From Fragum whitleyi (Eukaryota > Mollusca > Bivalvia > Cardiida > Cardiidae): a stretch of 64,000 nt of DNA. Made by a program: the position numbers and the translations under genes. The stretch covers positions 30,968,708 to 31,032,707 of the forward strand of contig OX411559.1 of the NCBI GenBank assembly GCA_948146395.1, written 5' to 3'. Below, one piece after another: positions 35,283 to 48,100 of this stretch. The notes below the pieces were generated by a model. That model did no database searches. It worked only from the letters and a program-made list of their open reading frames with translations, and was not told where the DNA came from. How positions within the stretch are numbered: position 1 is the stretch's first letter; each line of letters opens with the position of its first letter.

Positions 35283-35662
35283 TGCGTAATAAATGAACTG
35301 GCAGGGCGGGGCTTAAGCGTGACGTAATTTGGCGAGTTTACTTTTCAATACGTTGGGTTCTGTTAAATTTTAGTCGGTAATCATCGTTAACGCGTGCAAA
35401 TAACTGTATCCTAGAACCTAAAGGAGTCACGTGCTTTGAGAGAGTGAACACATTTCATCGTTTGGTTACCAAATCCTTGTAACTTCAGCTTGATTAAGCT
35501 GAAGTTACGAGGATTTGGTTACCAATCTACGATTTAAGGTCTCGAGTTATTAATGTCGACTCTCTTAAGAAGTAGGTTATTTTAGATAAAAGCTGATTTC
35601 CCTTAACCTTAAGTGCAACGACCCGTTACTTAGGCTCCGCCCTGCCAGGGCATTAATTATGG
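35283..35662. mobile_element. MITE with GGCAGGGCGG ends and central perfect hairpin
   Basis: The outer ends 'aactggcagggcggggctta' and 'aggctccgccctgccagggc' are inverted. The centre is a 29-bp perfect arm: ggttaccaaatccttgtaac ... 'cttcagctt' and its inverse (35464-35523). It lies less than 400 bp upstream of the TATA box of the CUB-like gene, so it is part of that gene's upstream region. Confidence 0.7.
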
Positions 35663-36003
35663 ATAATACTAAAGTTGAGGACGCGATATGGATAAAACTG
35701 GATAAACAATCATAGCGTTGTCCGATGTACGTGTATTGTAGTTTTTTCTATCATGACATGTTTTTTTTTTGCTATTGAAACGCGGATGCGCGAGTGTTTC
35801 AAAGATAGGACATCCATTTTGTTCTGAAATGGTTTAATTTTGTTTTTTTTTTTTATCCAAAAATTGAAATCTAACGAAAAAATATTTGTAAAAGTAAAAT
35901 AAGACTTTTTTTTTATTAGAAAAAAACATTTTAAAGATTGTGTTTAAGTTTATAGACACGATAATTCCACGACAACCAGAACGATTTCACGTCTCTTTGA
36001 TGT

Positions 36004-36012
36004 TATAAAAAG
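36004..36012 (+). promoter_or_regulatory. TATA box of the CUB-like membrane protein gene
   Basis: TATAAAAAG lies 46 bp before the first in-frame Met (36058) and 61 bp before the second (36073). Transcription would start near 36034, leaving a 25-40 nt leader. An in-frame stop at 36055-36057 closes the frame upstream. Confidence 0.6.
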
Positions 36013-36057
36013 AAGGCCAATCAAGAAATCTTGCACATACGTTACGTCTATGGATAA

Positions 36058-36148
36058 ATGTTTGAATATGTGATGAAGCTACTCGCAGAAAGAATTGCGA
36101 CGTTTATTCGGATATGTATAGTCTTTGTGATTACCGTGATAGCAATTG
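36058..36148 (+). CDS. Exon 1: signal peptide
   Basis: Met at 36058 or 36073, then 'LLAERIATFIR' and the hydrophobic run 'ICIVFVITVIAI'. It ends ATT G|gtaaag (phase 1), exactly the phase needed for the exon at 38678. A signal-anchor is the alternative reading, but the downstream Cys-rich ectodomain and second hydrophobic helix favour a cleaved signal. Confidence 0.75.
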
Positions 36149-39100
36149 GTAAAGTATGACAGACTATGTTACTGTCACTTTCTACTTGCGAATTCATATT
36201 ATCTCATAACTATACCAATTTCTGTATGATAACATCCCGTATGATATTTTTTATGATATCACATAGTTATTTTTAGAACAAAGATATAATGCAGTTAATT
36301 GTAGAAAATTGCATTTCAGTTGGAAACATAGACGAAAACAAGACAAAAAAGGTTATAAGATTAATATAATACGTACTAAGTGCATTGTATGAAAAAAATA
36401 TCTAACTCGGTTGTGAGAGTTGATAATTGTCTCGACAGAGCCTCGACAATGATCAATTCTCCCAACCTCGTTAGATATTTTTTCTCATACAAAACACTTA
36501 GTACGTATTATATATATCCCAAAGCGTACATTGCTCAAGATCACGTTTGCCACTTGGACAAATATTTCAGAAGTGCTGTTGTTGTAAATGGCAAAAAATC
36601 GGACTGGTTCCCGATTAGACAAAGTATCAGACAAGGCGGATCAGCCTCTGGGTTCATGTATCTAGTCTTCATTGATAATTTATTGTCAAAACTACATGAT
36701 AGCGATCTAGCAGCAAAAGTATGTAATATCGACGCAGGCTGTCCAGCACTCGCCGATGACATAACACTTACCGCATTAAACCCTTCAAATATGCAAAGTT
36801 TGATATCTATCGCCGAAAAATATGCGAGCCAATGGGGGTTCGAATTTAACACAGAAAAAACAGTCGGTATAGTTTTCAAAGCAAAGCCCTCAAAGCAATT
36901 CATACATCCGAGATATACCCTAAATGGAAATGAAATCCAAATGTGCTAAACAGTTACCCACCTCGGGATAATTCTCACATCTAATCGTAAAAACTCTGAG
37001 ACCGTTAGAGAATCGGTTAAAAAGGGGAGATCATCCTTCTTTTGCTACAACACTGTTGGGTTGAGACCAAAGGGAGTTAACCCAATAGTCTCTCGATCCC
37101 TTTATCAAAAAGTTGTTATACCGACTACCTTGTATGGCTGCGAATTATGGTCAAATCTATCGAATGATGATATAAAATATATCAACAAATTTCAACACTT
37201 CGTGGTGAAGAATATTCAAGACCACCCTCGACAAACCAGATCAATTATGACAGAATCCATGCTAGGGCTTTATCCACTAAGCACGGCCATAGATAGTAGG
37301 AAATTGGGCTTTTTACAGAAACTCATATCCCTCCCGCCCACTTCTACCGTTAAACAAATATTTTTAAAAACGCTCTACTTCTTCATTGAAAGGCCACTAT
37401 TTTGCCGCGGTTTTGCCCCAGACATCTATAAATGCCTCTTAAAGTATGGGTTAGAATATGAAATTCAATCGTTTTTAACACATAAAACATTTCATAACAA
37501 AATACAGTCACTGTGGAAAACAATTGTCAAGAATGGAATAATCGGGTACGAAAGTCACAATTTACAACAAGCGTGCCATAACGACCCCGACTTTTCGAGA
37601 TTCCGAACTATTCATTCATGTTGTAAGAACGCGATAGTCTGGAAGATCGCCACAACTACGTACGAATTAAACAATGCGTATATTGTATCGAAGTTATGGG
37701 TTCAACCACCAATTTACAACATTGATAATGTATGCACCCTATGCAACTGCAATATAAACGTTGAAAATCTAATCCACTGGCTAACAACCTGCTCTGTCAC
37801 ATCTCCAATACGAAACAACTTCCTCCGAACCATAAGATTACAGTGTGGTGATAACATTTACTTTGAACTATTGAACGAACAGAACAGCGAAATTGTATAC
37901 CAGAAACTTCTCGCAAAACCTCCGATCTCTTGGATACCCTCCTCGAAGACATTTCATCAAATATGTCATACTTATATCGCAACAATTTATAGACATTATA
38001 TGACAGTATTAACTATACAACAGTAACCGATAACTAAAAACGTTGGTGTGATTCAACGTCGTAATTGCAGCCCGGTTATAGCTGTGGTTATGAGGTTTCG
38101 ATAACACACCAACCAAAAAATAAATTGAACGGGCATCCGTATGTGAAAAAATGTCGTCGTTGGACGAGTGAGTGTCGTAAATGCAGCCTTAATGGGCTGT
38201 ACTTGCGACGTTTCGATCACCCAACGACATAAGTTCGTACCATGCAGTAAAATAAAAGCACTGTGATATACGCAGACTCAACTATAAAGTCATGTATATT
38301 CTTGATTGTGTACCATCATTCTGTTTGTTTGTTTGTATGTTGTTTGTATGCTCTTTGTATGTTTGTCCATGTCTACCTTGTCCTGGTATAAATATGTTTG
38401 TTGCTTATCTCCGCATAGTCGGGGGAATTAAGATAAAATAAATAAAAATAAAGACATACTACATTCTAATATTTTGCATAATCATAGATTGTCTAATAAA
38501 ACAATACACATATAATCTAATTGTGGGAAAATTGACAAAGATGGAAAACAAGAATAATAGAAAAAATAAATTAGTTGAAAAATAAAACGAATAAAAAATT
38601 AAGAAATTAAAAAAAGAAAGAAATCAAAGTCAAACGGTATTAAGCAGTTTGATTTTATAGTGTTTCTATATTTCTAGGTTGTGTTACAGCAAGATGTGCA
38701 GACGATCCCTTTATGGGTAAGTCTGAAAATAAACACAAAATGAAATTCAATCAACTGTAATCAATGCTGTGGCTTTAGATTTATATCGAAGCCATCTAAA
38801 CTTAAAGCTCGAAAATTATTGCTTAAGGTAGTGTAACCGTAATAGATCCGCAATATTTCGGAACTTATGATCTTTCACAATGTTCACCGAGGTTTCCTAA
38901 TGAAATTCATTAGGAAACCTTGGTAAACATTGTTAAAGTTCATTACTTCCAAATATTGTGGAACTATTACGGGTCAACTACATTAATAATGTTTAAGATG
39001 CAAGTGTTGGTTGAGTTCTGATAACCTGTTCACTTGGTAGATAGCGAAATCCAAATTCACCGAAAAATTCTCAGGGAAAGCAATTTATCCTGCATAAGAA

Positions 39101-42100
39101 CATCGGTAACCTTTATTTCAAAATCAACATTGGTGGGGCAGGGTAAATTTAACAAATTCGCCTAATTTACGCAAAAGGACGACTTGATTATTTTTTTTTA
39201 CGTTTTTGTAGTCAGCTACCTTAAAGGATAGTGATTTTTAAACAAAATAACAGTATTTCATCGACTGAAATTTGAAAAATCCCTGCATTTTACGAGTTTT
39301 GTGACTTTTTCAAAGCAGGGTTGATAAAACGAATTTATATATCTGTTAGGCGATATACAGTTTGTTGTCTACCCACAACCTATCATTTCTAAATCGCATA
39401 CTTGTACGTCTCTCGGTCTTTTAAGCTTTAAAATTCTAATACACAGTTTGTAACGGCAGAAAATTACCCTAAATAGAGTGGTAACTTTTTAGTTCAACAT
39501 TTCGCCTGGAAGCCCTTTCAAGGGTTTAAACTTTATCTGCATAGATTTCGATCTTCTCTCAAAAACTATTTTAAGTTTATTCATTTAACAGAGATTTCGG
39601 TAAATGTTTTTTTTTTAAAATTCAGAAAGCTGTCTACAAAGGAAGGCTTTTGGAATAGGCCTACAAACGTCCTTGAATCTACCAATAACGTTTTTGACGA
39701 TAACTGAGTGTAAAATAGGAAACGCGAGTGGATTGTTCGTCTTACTGGACGTTTACGTTTGCGTTGGCAATGTCACTTCACTACAGATATCAGGTAAGCT
39801 AGAACACTGTTAACTCATTCTACTTTTTTATAGTTATCGACATCGTGAAAGTGACAAGATGAATAATTTAAATAGGAATAATTTTGGTATGAAATTCAAT
39901 GAGTGCATGGATCTAATTTTGAGTGAAATTCAAGGGAGGTAGTCCATTATAGCTAATTGCGTTAAAGATACTTATTACCGTCCTTTATATAGATATGCTC
40001 ACAAGTTCTATGAATAGCTTTATGTCTCCATGTACCCATCCTACTCTCACGAAATCCAATTATGTGAGTGAAATCGTTTATTTTATCGACCGATGTTTGT
40101 TTTCAATGTATACTCACGAGCATTGAAACTGAATTTTTTCTCAAATATTTATTTAATGTACCAAAACTTCAGACATGAATATTACCAATCTAAATAAATC
40201 TGTAATGGAGCATTTACTAAACAAAAATGTTAGAGTAAGCTGAGAAACGGTCGAAGGTTTTTGAACCTATGACTTAAGAGAAAAGTTAAAAATCGCTAAT
40301 CTTATATCTGCAAAGTAGGTTTGCAAACCCTTTCCGTCGCTCGATTTTTTTGGCAACATAACTTCTTACTCAGTACACAACGCCGTTGTGGAACGGTTAC
40401 CATAGTCTAGACAGTTGATTGGTGCATAGGCTAACGCTCATTTATTTCTAGGTTTTCACCGTACCCTCTGCGTCCCTGATGGACCTAACCATATCGTTTT
40501 GAATCACTCGAAAACACGAGTACAAAATGTTATTTACGATTCTTTGATTTTCATGAAAAAATGCCTTCTGTTCTCTGTTGATCCCATACCACACGCAAGT
40601 TGAGATCGCTTTATTGCTTTTTGCTTAGAACAAATGAGAATTCTAATACTGTATATTCATACAAGAAACAGTTCTTTTAATTATTTAATTTAAAACTTGT
40701 TTCAAAAGTACAATTAAATGATCAAACCAAAAAGGCCCTTTTTAATGACCAACAAACAAACAGCGACGTCTTATGGTTGATGTTAAGACATGCGATGTAT
40801 ACATGTTACTTTATGGGTTGAAAAACGATTAATAGTAGTTGATTGAAAATTTTGAAATTCGGGGCCGTTTGTGCAAGTTTTTAGGGTGGTGAGTTTTCAA
40901 TGCGCTTGAGTGTAGTTATTAATCTCATTTTTTAGTGATTTTGGAGAGTTTTTGAATAGTTTGAGTGAGTGTTTGGAATGAATGAATGGAGCCCTGATTG
41001 AGCGATTTAGAATGGTTTCGATTGGAATGACCGTCAATTTACGATGCTACTAATTGTACTAAATGATCTTGAATTCCATTTTGATGCAGTTAACAACATA
41101 GTGTTGTTGATAAGTTTGGTGATTTGGAATGCTTTTGGAATGATATTGAATGAGTTTGTGGAACGAGTGTTGAATAAAATTCAAGGAAGATGATATGATA
41201 TAACTTTCTTTCGTTATATTGGACTAAGAATATAAGATCATTCCTATTTGTGTATCTTCACGAACGAATCGGACATTTAAAAGTCCATAGTGGGCAATAA
41301 AATTGTAAAATAATTTGATTAATTTCAATAAAATGTTGATCGTTTTGAACGCTTCGAATTGTTGAGCGATTTTGGGGCGGTTTTGAGTGATATGAGAGAT
41401 TATTTTGCATGAATGAATGGAGTGACGAGTGAGTGATTCAGAATGGTTGTGAGCGGCATGAGTGTCAATTTCACGATGTATCAAACTGTATGAAATGATA
41501 TGAAATGTATCGAAATCTATTTTTTTCATATTTTACGTCAAACGATTTTATTTTCCCCGTGTCGCGTCGGTTATTTTCTGCTATTCTTCAAATGCGGACT
41601 ATTTGATCGTGATACAATCATCGGAGAATGTCGTGATAGCGACTACAGTTAACAACATCGTGAAATTTACAAGGTGAATGATTGTGGAATGATTTAGGAA
41701 TGAAATTGAATGAGTATGTGGAGCGAGTTTTGAGTCAATTTAATGGGAGGTAATCCAGTATTGCAAATTTTGTTCAGGATGAACAAAATTAGCAATATTG
41801 ATTACCTCCCTTTAATAAAATTTGCATACAAGTTTTATAGATAGCTCCCCATTTCTTCAAAAACCTATCAGACGCGTACAATTTCAATTACTTGAGTGAA
41901 ATCCCGATTTTTTTCCCCATCTATTTTTATTTTGAACGAAGTTGTTGTTATATGTTTTTCAGTGAGTTTGGAGCGTTTTTGAATGGTTTGAGAGAGTGTT
42001 TTGAATGAATTAAAGGAGCGATGAGTGAGTGATTTAGAGTGGTTTTGATTGAGTTTAATGTCAATTTCACGATGTAATTAACTGTATGTGTTTGAAAACC

Positions 42101-45100
42101 ATGTCACATAATCTGCATTCCTTACAGCAAACCTTACAGCGGCTGGTTGCAAGCCAAACACACGTTTAGTCAAACAGTTTAGAAAGGACTTAACGGGGTA
42201 CCCAAGAACGAGTAATCATCCGGTGCAACTTAGTCATTTTGGTGTGACATCCAAGACGGGTTATATTGTACTAGAATATACATGTATTCCTAGTCGTACG
42301 TATAGTTAAAAATTTACAAGGCCCGATTGTATAACAAATGTTTGTTGGTAACCTCGTGGTCAGTCATAATGGTAAGAGTTAAGAACATCGTTAAATTTAC
42401 TGTCATTCCAATCAAAACCATTCTTATTCGCTCACTAAGCGCTCCATTCATCCATTCTTAACACACTCTAATCATTCACAAACGCTCCAAAACACTAAAA
42501 TAGGTAAGATGACCACATACAGTCAAAATTAAAATCGCTAGAAAAAATCCACGATTTCACTGACTTGATTGAATTTTGTAAGCGAATGGTGGATTCTTAA
42601 AGACATAGAGCTATTCAAAAAACCTATATGAATGTTATATTAAAGGGAGATAACATTGATCGCTTATTTTGTTCATCTTGAACAAAATTAGCGATAACGG
42701 ATTACACACCACGAATTTCACTCAAAACTCCTCCTCCTACTCATTCAATTTCATTAAAGAATCATTCCATAAACATTCATTTTGTAATTTCTACGATGTT
42801 TTTAGCTGTTATCCTTAGGTTACCACTTAATTATTGTTATTTTATCGGGCCCGAATTGGCGTCACGCTTAAAAAAGAAAAATAATTAAATAGAACAAATG
42901 GGAAAAAAATACATATCTATCAAACTGGAAGAATAGTATTTTTCTACCTTTTTTATTTTTATTTTTATATGAGATCAAATGAGAATAATTTAAAAATGAT
43001 CCACATCGCTATAATCACACAAAAGCCTAGAAAATTGAAGGACAGGTCCACTTAAGATATCGCCAAGACTACCTTTAAAGGATTATGATACGTTTGCTGA
43101 ATGATAAAAGACATACATTAATAAGTTTTTTTCGAAATTTGAACAGCGTAAAGCATAATTTGTATCCAGTATGTGTTCATTTTATGATTCCAGTTCTAGA
43201 TCAACAACAAACACTCCTAATTCCACAATGTCCAAGGACAATCAATGGAAGTGAGATTCAAATCCAAAACCAAGGGTTTCCAAACACTGGAATCTATGTT
43301 AATGGGGAGAAAAAGAACTGCAATTGTACAATAAAAACACCAGGAAGTGAACTAAATATAACGGTTTATTACATGGATCTAACAATCAACCAAAGTGTAA
43401 CAATATTGGATGGTGCAAATGTCATGTACATGTCGAAGAACTTGTCTTTCGATAGTGTGATGGGGTCGTATTCTGTTGCGGTTACTAGACCCCTATCTCT
43501 CCAACTGGTTAACAACGAGCATGTAAGAACCAGCTCAAAGTTCTGGATACAGTTAGAAGGTTCGTAAATAAATATTGCATATTTGGTAGAGTAGTTTTTT
43601 TCATTTGCAGTTTTCGTAATATGAGTAAAAAGAAACGAAAACAAAACAACAACAAAATAGGCCCTTTAAAAATGTGGCACTCTGATGTATTTTAGTAAGG
43701 ACGATGGAATTGGGACTGGGGTTTTTCAAAGCATATTATTTGAGACAAGCTGGAGTTAACTGAGTCTAGAATTGAAAAGTTATTAAGCGAGCACGAGCTT
43801 AACATTTTTTTTCTACTCCAGACGAGAGTAAGATCAGCTTTTCTCAAATAAAAATCGAGTTTTCTCACATAAACATCAAATTTTACTTTAAATAATATTT
43901 TTGAAAAGCTCTGATGACAGAGTTAGACTTGCTGACGTCCTTTAGAATATGAGCTAACACATGTGCAAGACAATGATATCTCTGATGGAATCTTTATAGA
44001 AGACAAGGGAAGCTTTCTTACTAAATGATGGAATAAAACCTATCTTTTACTTAGAATTTTTCACCCCACTGATTACAAAGCCAATGGTGCGTTTTTCTTT
44101 ACTGCTTTTCGGTGATTTATCGAGAAATATCGGCAGATTATCACTTGATAATCTCACCGCAAAAGCAGTGAAATAATCAAAAACTTATACCCTGCTTTTG
44201 TGCATTTCATCCTATCTGACGTCATCTATGCGGGGCGAAGTAAGTGAAGTCACAATGAACGTTGCAAAGCAATCACGTGCAAAATGAAGCGCTTTACGAA
44301 AATATGTCCTAGAAATTTCACATTTTCTCTCAGTTTTGCAATAAAGAAATAGAATAATCGTTTGTTTTTCGAGTAAGATCGATTAATATTTCATTTCGTG
44401 AACAACCAAAGCTATATTTTCACTCGTGGCTCTGCCACTCGTGAAAATACAGCATTTGTTGTTCACTCGATGAAATATAAATCGATCTTACACTGAAACA
44501 AACAATTATCCTCTATGTAATGTAACCTATTTTTTACAGCCGACGGAAAAGACATTGCGATCTCTTGTAACGCATTGGAAACCACGACAGCTATTACAAG
44601 CAGTCCAACACCTATTACAACGAAAGATGTAAACCCAATAATCAACGTCACACAAGAGACACTGGCAAAAATAGAAATATCATCAACACCAATATTTGCG
44701 TTATCTAGTGCTTCAACAAGACGTATAGCCGAACATATCTCCCCTTCAAAATCTATTGACAGCTCGAGGGGCACAATAGTAGAAGTAGTCATACTTTCAT
44801 CTGTAACATTTACCACGTCTAAGACTACAAGAGATACTGAATCATTTTCAGATGGTCGTAAGTACTTTTATCTTATATCTATACAAATATCCGTGTGATA
44901 ACAGCCCATATGATATTGTTTATGATATCACATGGATATTTCTAGAACAATGATATAATGAAGTCATTTTAGAAACTTGTATTTCTATTAGAAACATCTA
45001 CGAAAACAAGGTACATAGATGTTATAAGATAAATATAATACGTACTTAGTGAATTGTGTGAAAAAAATATCCAACTCGGTCGTGGGAATTGATATTTGTC

Positions 45101-48100
45101 TCGGCAAAGCCTCGCCAATTATCAATCCCCCCTCTAGCGCAGTTGGTTAGGCATAAGACTTCCAATCTGGAAGTCGTGGGTTCGATCCCCGGTGGCGACA
45201 AATATCCTTTCCGACGTTTGTCTCTCACCAATGGGTAGATAATCGTAAACCTTTGTGAGATAGCAGTCGGAGGCTAGGAAAGGGTGTAATGGTAGTACAG
45301 GTGTAAGAAATACCAGGAATCCATTGTTAGGTGCTCTGGCCGCCGCGATATAACTGCGAAATTGTTGAAAGCGGCGTAAAACCCATTCAAACAAACAAAT
45401 CGATCCCCCCAACCTCGATAGATATTTCTTTCATATAAAAAGTACGTATTGTATCTACGACCCGTTGAGCAGAACATGACCGTCTAGGAACCAAATAACA
45501 TATATGTTTGAAAATGAATTTGATATCATTAAAGATCAACCATACGTCGTATTTAGATAAAGGTAGAATGAAATTTTTAGATTGAAAGTATAAGCAAATT
45601 GCCAAAATTTTCGACCCTTGTCTAGCTGCATTTTGTAAGAGGTTGACACTTAACAGAATGCAGCTAGACTAGGACCGAACATTTTGGCAATTTGCTAATA
45701 ATAAAAAAAATCATTCTACCTTATTAGTTAAGATTTGTATGACAAAGTTCGTGCTCTCTGTTTAGCTGAATAAAATGTTCTATTGAATATGTACTTAGCA
45801 ACAACAACAAAAAAAAAAACCACCAGCAACAACAACAAACCAGTTTACAATTCTTTTGTGTGCTTTGAGTGACTCACATAGACTGTATGCCAATTTTATT
45901 GGAATGTTCAAATTGAGCGACCTATAGACATTTACAAGATTTTGGGCATTTGCATATCACCCGGGCTCCTTCTTTTTTTTTCTTATACTCCTGTTGAGCT
46001 ACCCATGGTTAATTTCCAGTGCTTTTTTTTGTTGATCAATTCCTTACTAGTGGCACAAATTAAAGCAAAAAAAAAAAAAAAAAAAAAACAAAAAACAAAC
46101 GAACAAATTAGTTCGCACATTTTTATTAAAACAAGTATGCAGCAACATTTCGAAAAAAAAGGACAGAAAGAAGACTTTCGGCATGCTTAGAGCTTGCATG
46201 TTTTTATTTAATCACGCCAGCACCCAGTTTGGATATTCAGGGCAGACTATTCAAAATTTAACATCTCAGTTTAGGACCGCCGAGTCCGTTTAGCTCAGTC
46301 GGCAATGCGTCTAGATCTCAATCCTGGAGGAGTGGGTTCGATACCCGACTCGGCCAACTTTCACTTTGCGAAAGTCATTGTGACTCATTTGTGAGTCATT
46401 TTTCTCTCACAACTACGTAAATAATGTAAAATTTGATTCGGAACCGCCTGAGACTTCAGTCAAGATTAGATAGGATCGGTGGCTGGAAGACAATTGGGAG
46501 TTTTCGGTCCTTGGTCAAAAAAGATATTGAAACGACTTCATGGACGTAAGAAAAGATACTTCAACAAAACCTTTTTTATTTCTTTGAATGTGATTTTTGA
46601 AACCGATTCTTTTGTCCCTTGATCATCAATAAGGCTTTCCTTTTACAGAAAATAGTTAAAAAGTTGTCAAATGTGAAATAATAATAATTAGAAATAAATA
46701 ATTAGAAATCGTAGTATTGTTCCCGAGTAAGCGAGCAAAATTCATTTTTGTACAATCTGTACATACGAAATCTTGCTCGCGCATGGGGACGATAGAACTT
46801 TTTCGTGTAAGAAAGCTACTTATTCGGTTAGAACTTCCCCGCCTCTCCCCGCTTAGAAGAAATTTTTGATCCGTGCTTGTTGAAAATGTAGTTTTTAGAT
46901 AAACATACCTAGACTATAAATGCAGTTAATTTCATCAAACCCATTCAATATAATCCACCCAAAACTCAATTCATTCATTCAAAAACATTTTGCAATCGTT
47001 CAAATCTATCAACATTAAATTCAAATCAATCAAATTATTTGATATTTTTATTGGCTTGTGTAGAATTTAAAGTGTCTGGTTGGTCCAAGAATACAAACAA
47101 ACAGAAAATTAGGTATATTTTTATAAGGCGATGAAAAAATATCGCTAATTTTATTCAATCTGAACCAAAATAGCAATATTGGATGACCACCTTTGAATTT
47201 CACTCAAAACGTGCTCCACACACACATTCAATTTCATTCCAAAATTATTCCAAAATCGTTTATCTTTTCAACTGCCCGATGTTCTTAACTGTATTAAAGC
47301 AGAGGTAAACTAATGTTCAACAAATGTACATTAATGTTTTTTCAGGGAACAGTAAACTTCAAGTTATCATAGGAATTATTGTTGGACTGGCTATTTTGGT
47401 TGCCGTATTAGTAATTGTATTTGTGGTTAGAAAACGATTGAAGAAATCAAAGGAAAAGGTAAGTCATCTTTTTAACAGTCTGTCAATTTATCGCTCGTCT
47501 CAACAACAGGGAACATACATATTGTGAAACATTGTTGACCTGTCGCTCATTTAATATTCCTGTTGACCTTCATTGATATTCGGTACCCACTACCATATAT
47601 AGATTAAAAATACGCGAACAGTACATTCAAATACTAAAATATACCCAATTTTGGTAAATAACCGTATACAGCTAAAGTGTAAGGTTAGGAACTTGAAAAG
47701 CAGAGGTCCAAGGATCGAATCTCATTCTCGTCTTAACTTTTTTTATTTATTTATTTTTTTTTTTTTAATTTTGAAAATACGATGTTACCTTCAATTGCTG
47801 TAATTCAAATCTTTGATATAAAAAAGCACGGCACAGTTTACTTAATTTGGTTCATCGTTCTGTGTGGGTGATCCGTTTGATATTCTGCATCAAATGATTT
47901 CCTATTGCTCAGTAGCATAAGCACATTTTTTTGGAAAAATACAGGATAAAATTATCACACTCCTCAATATAGAATAAAAAAAGGATAAAGAATACCGTTA
48001 ACAGAATTAACAGAAGTAACGGCAAGCAATAAAATGCATCGCACGTTCAGAAAATTGTTAATAATATCATATGCATCAAATATCATGAACGAAAGAAGAT

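Noticed and set aside
36541..36903. 120-codon minus-strand frame
   Set aside because: Antisense shadow of the LINE reverse transcriptase fragment.
43085..43193. N-terminal 36 codons of the frame at 43085
   Set aside because: Ends at a good acceptor (tgattccag) whose phase fits the upstream microexon; treated as intron.
45046..45412. Minus-strand frames of 61-92 codons
   Set aside because: They lie across the nested SINE and MITE; similar frames appear at other SINE copies.
46275..46352. Possible functional tRNA gene with 7-bp acceptor stem
   Set aside because: D-stem pairing is poor and a SINE-like body follows; called a SINE head.
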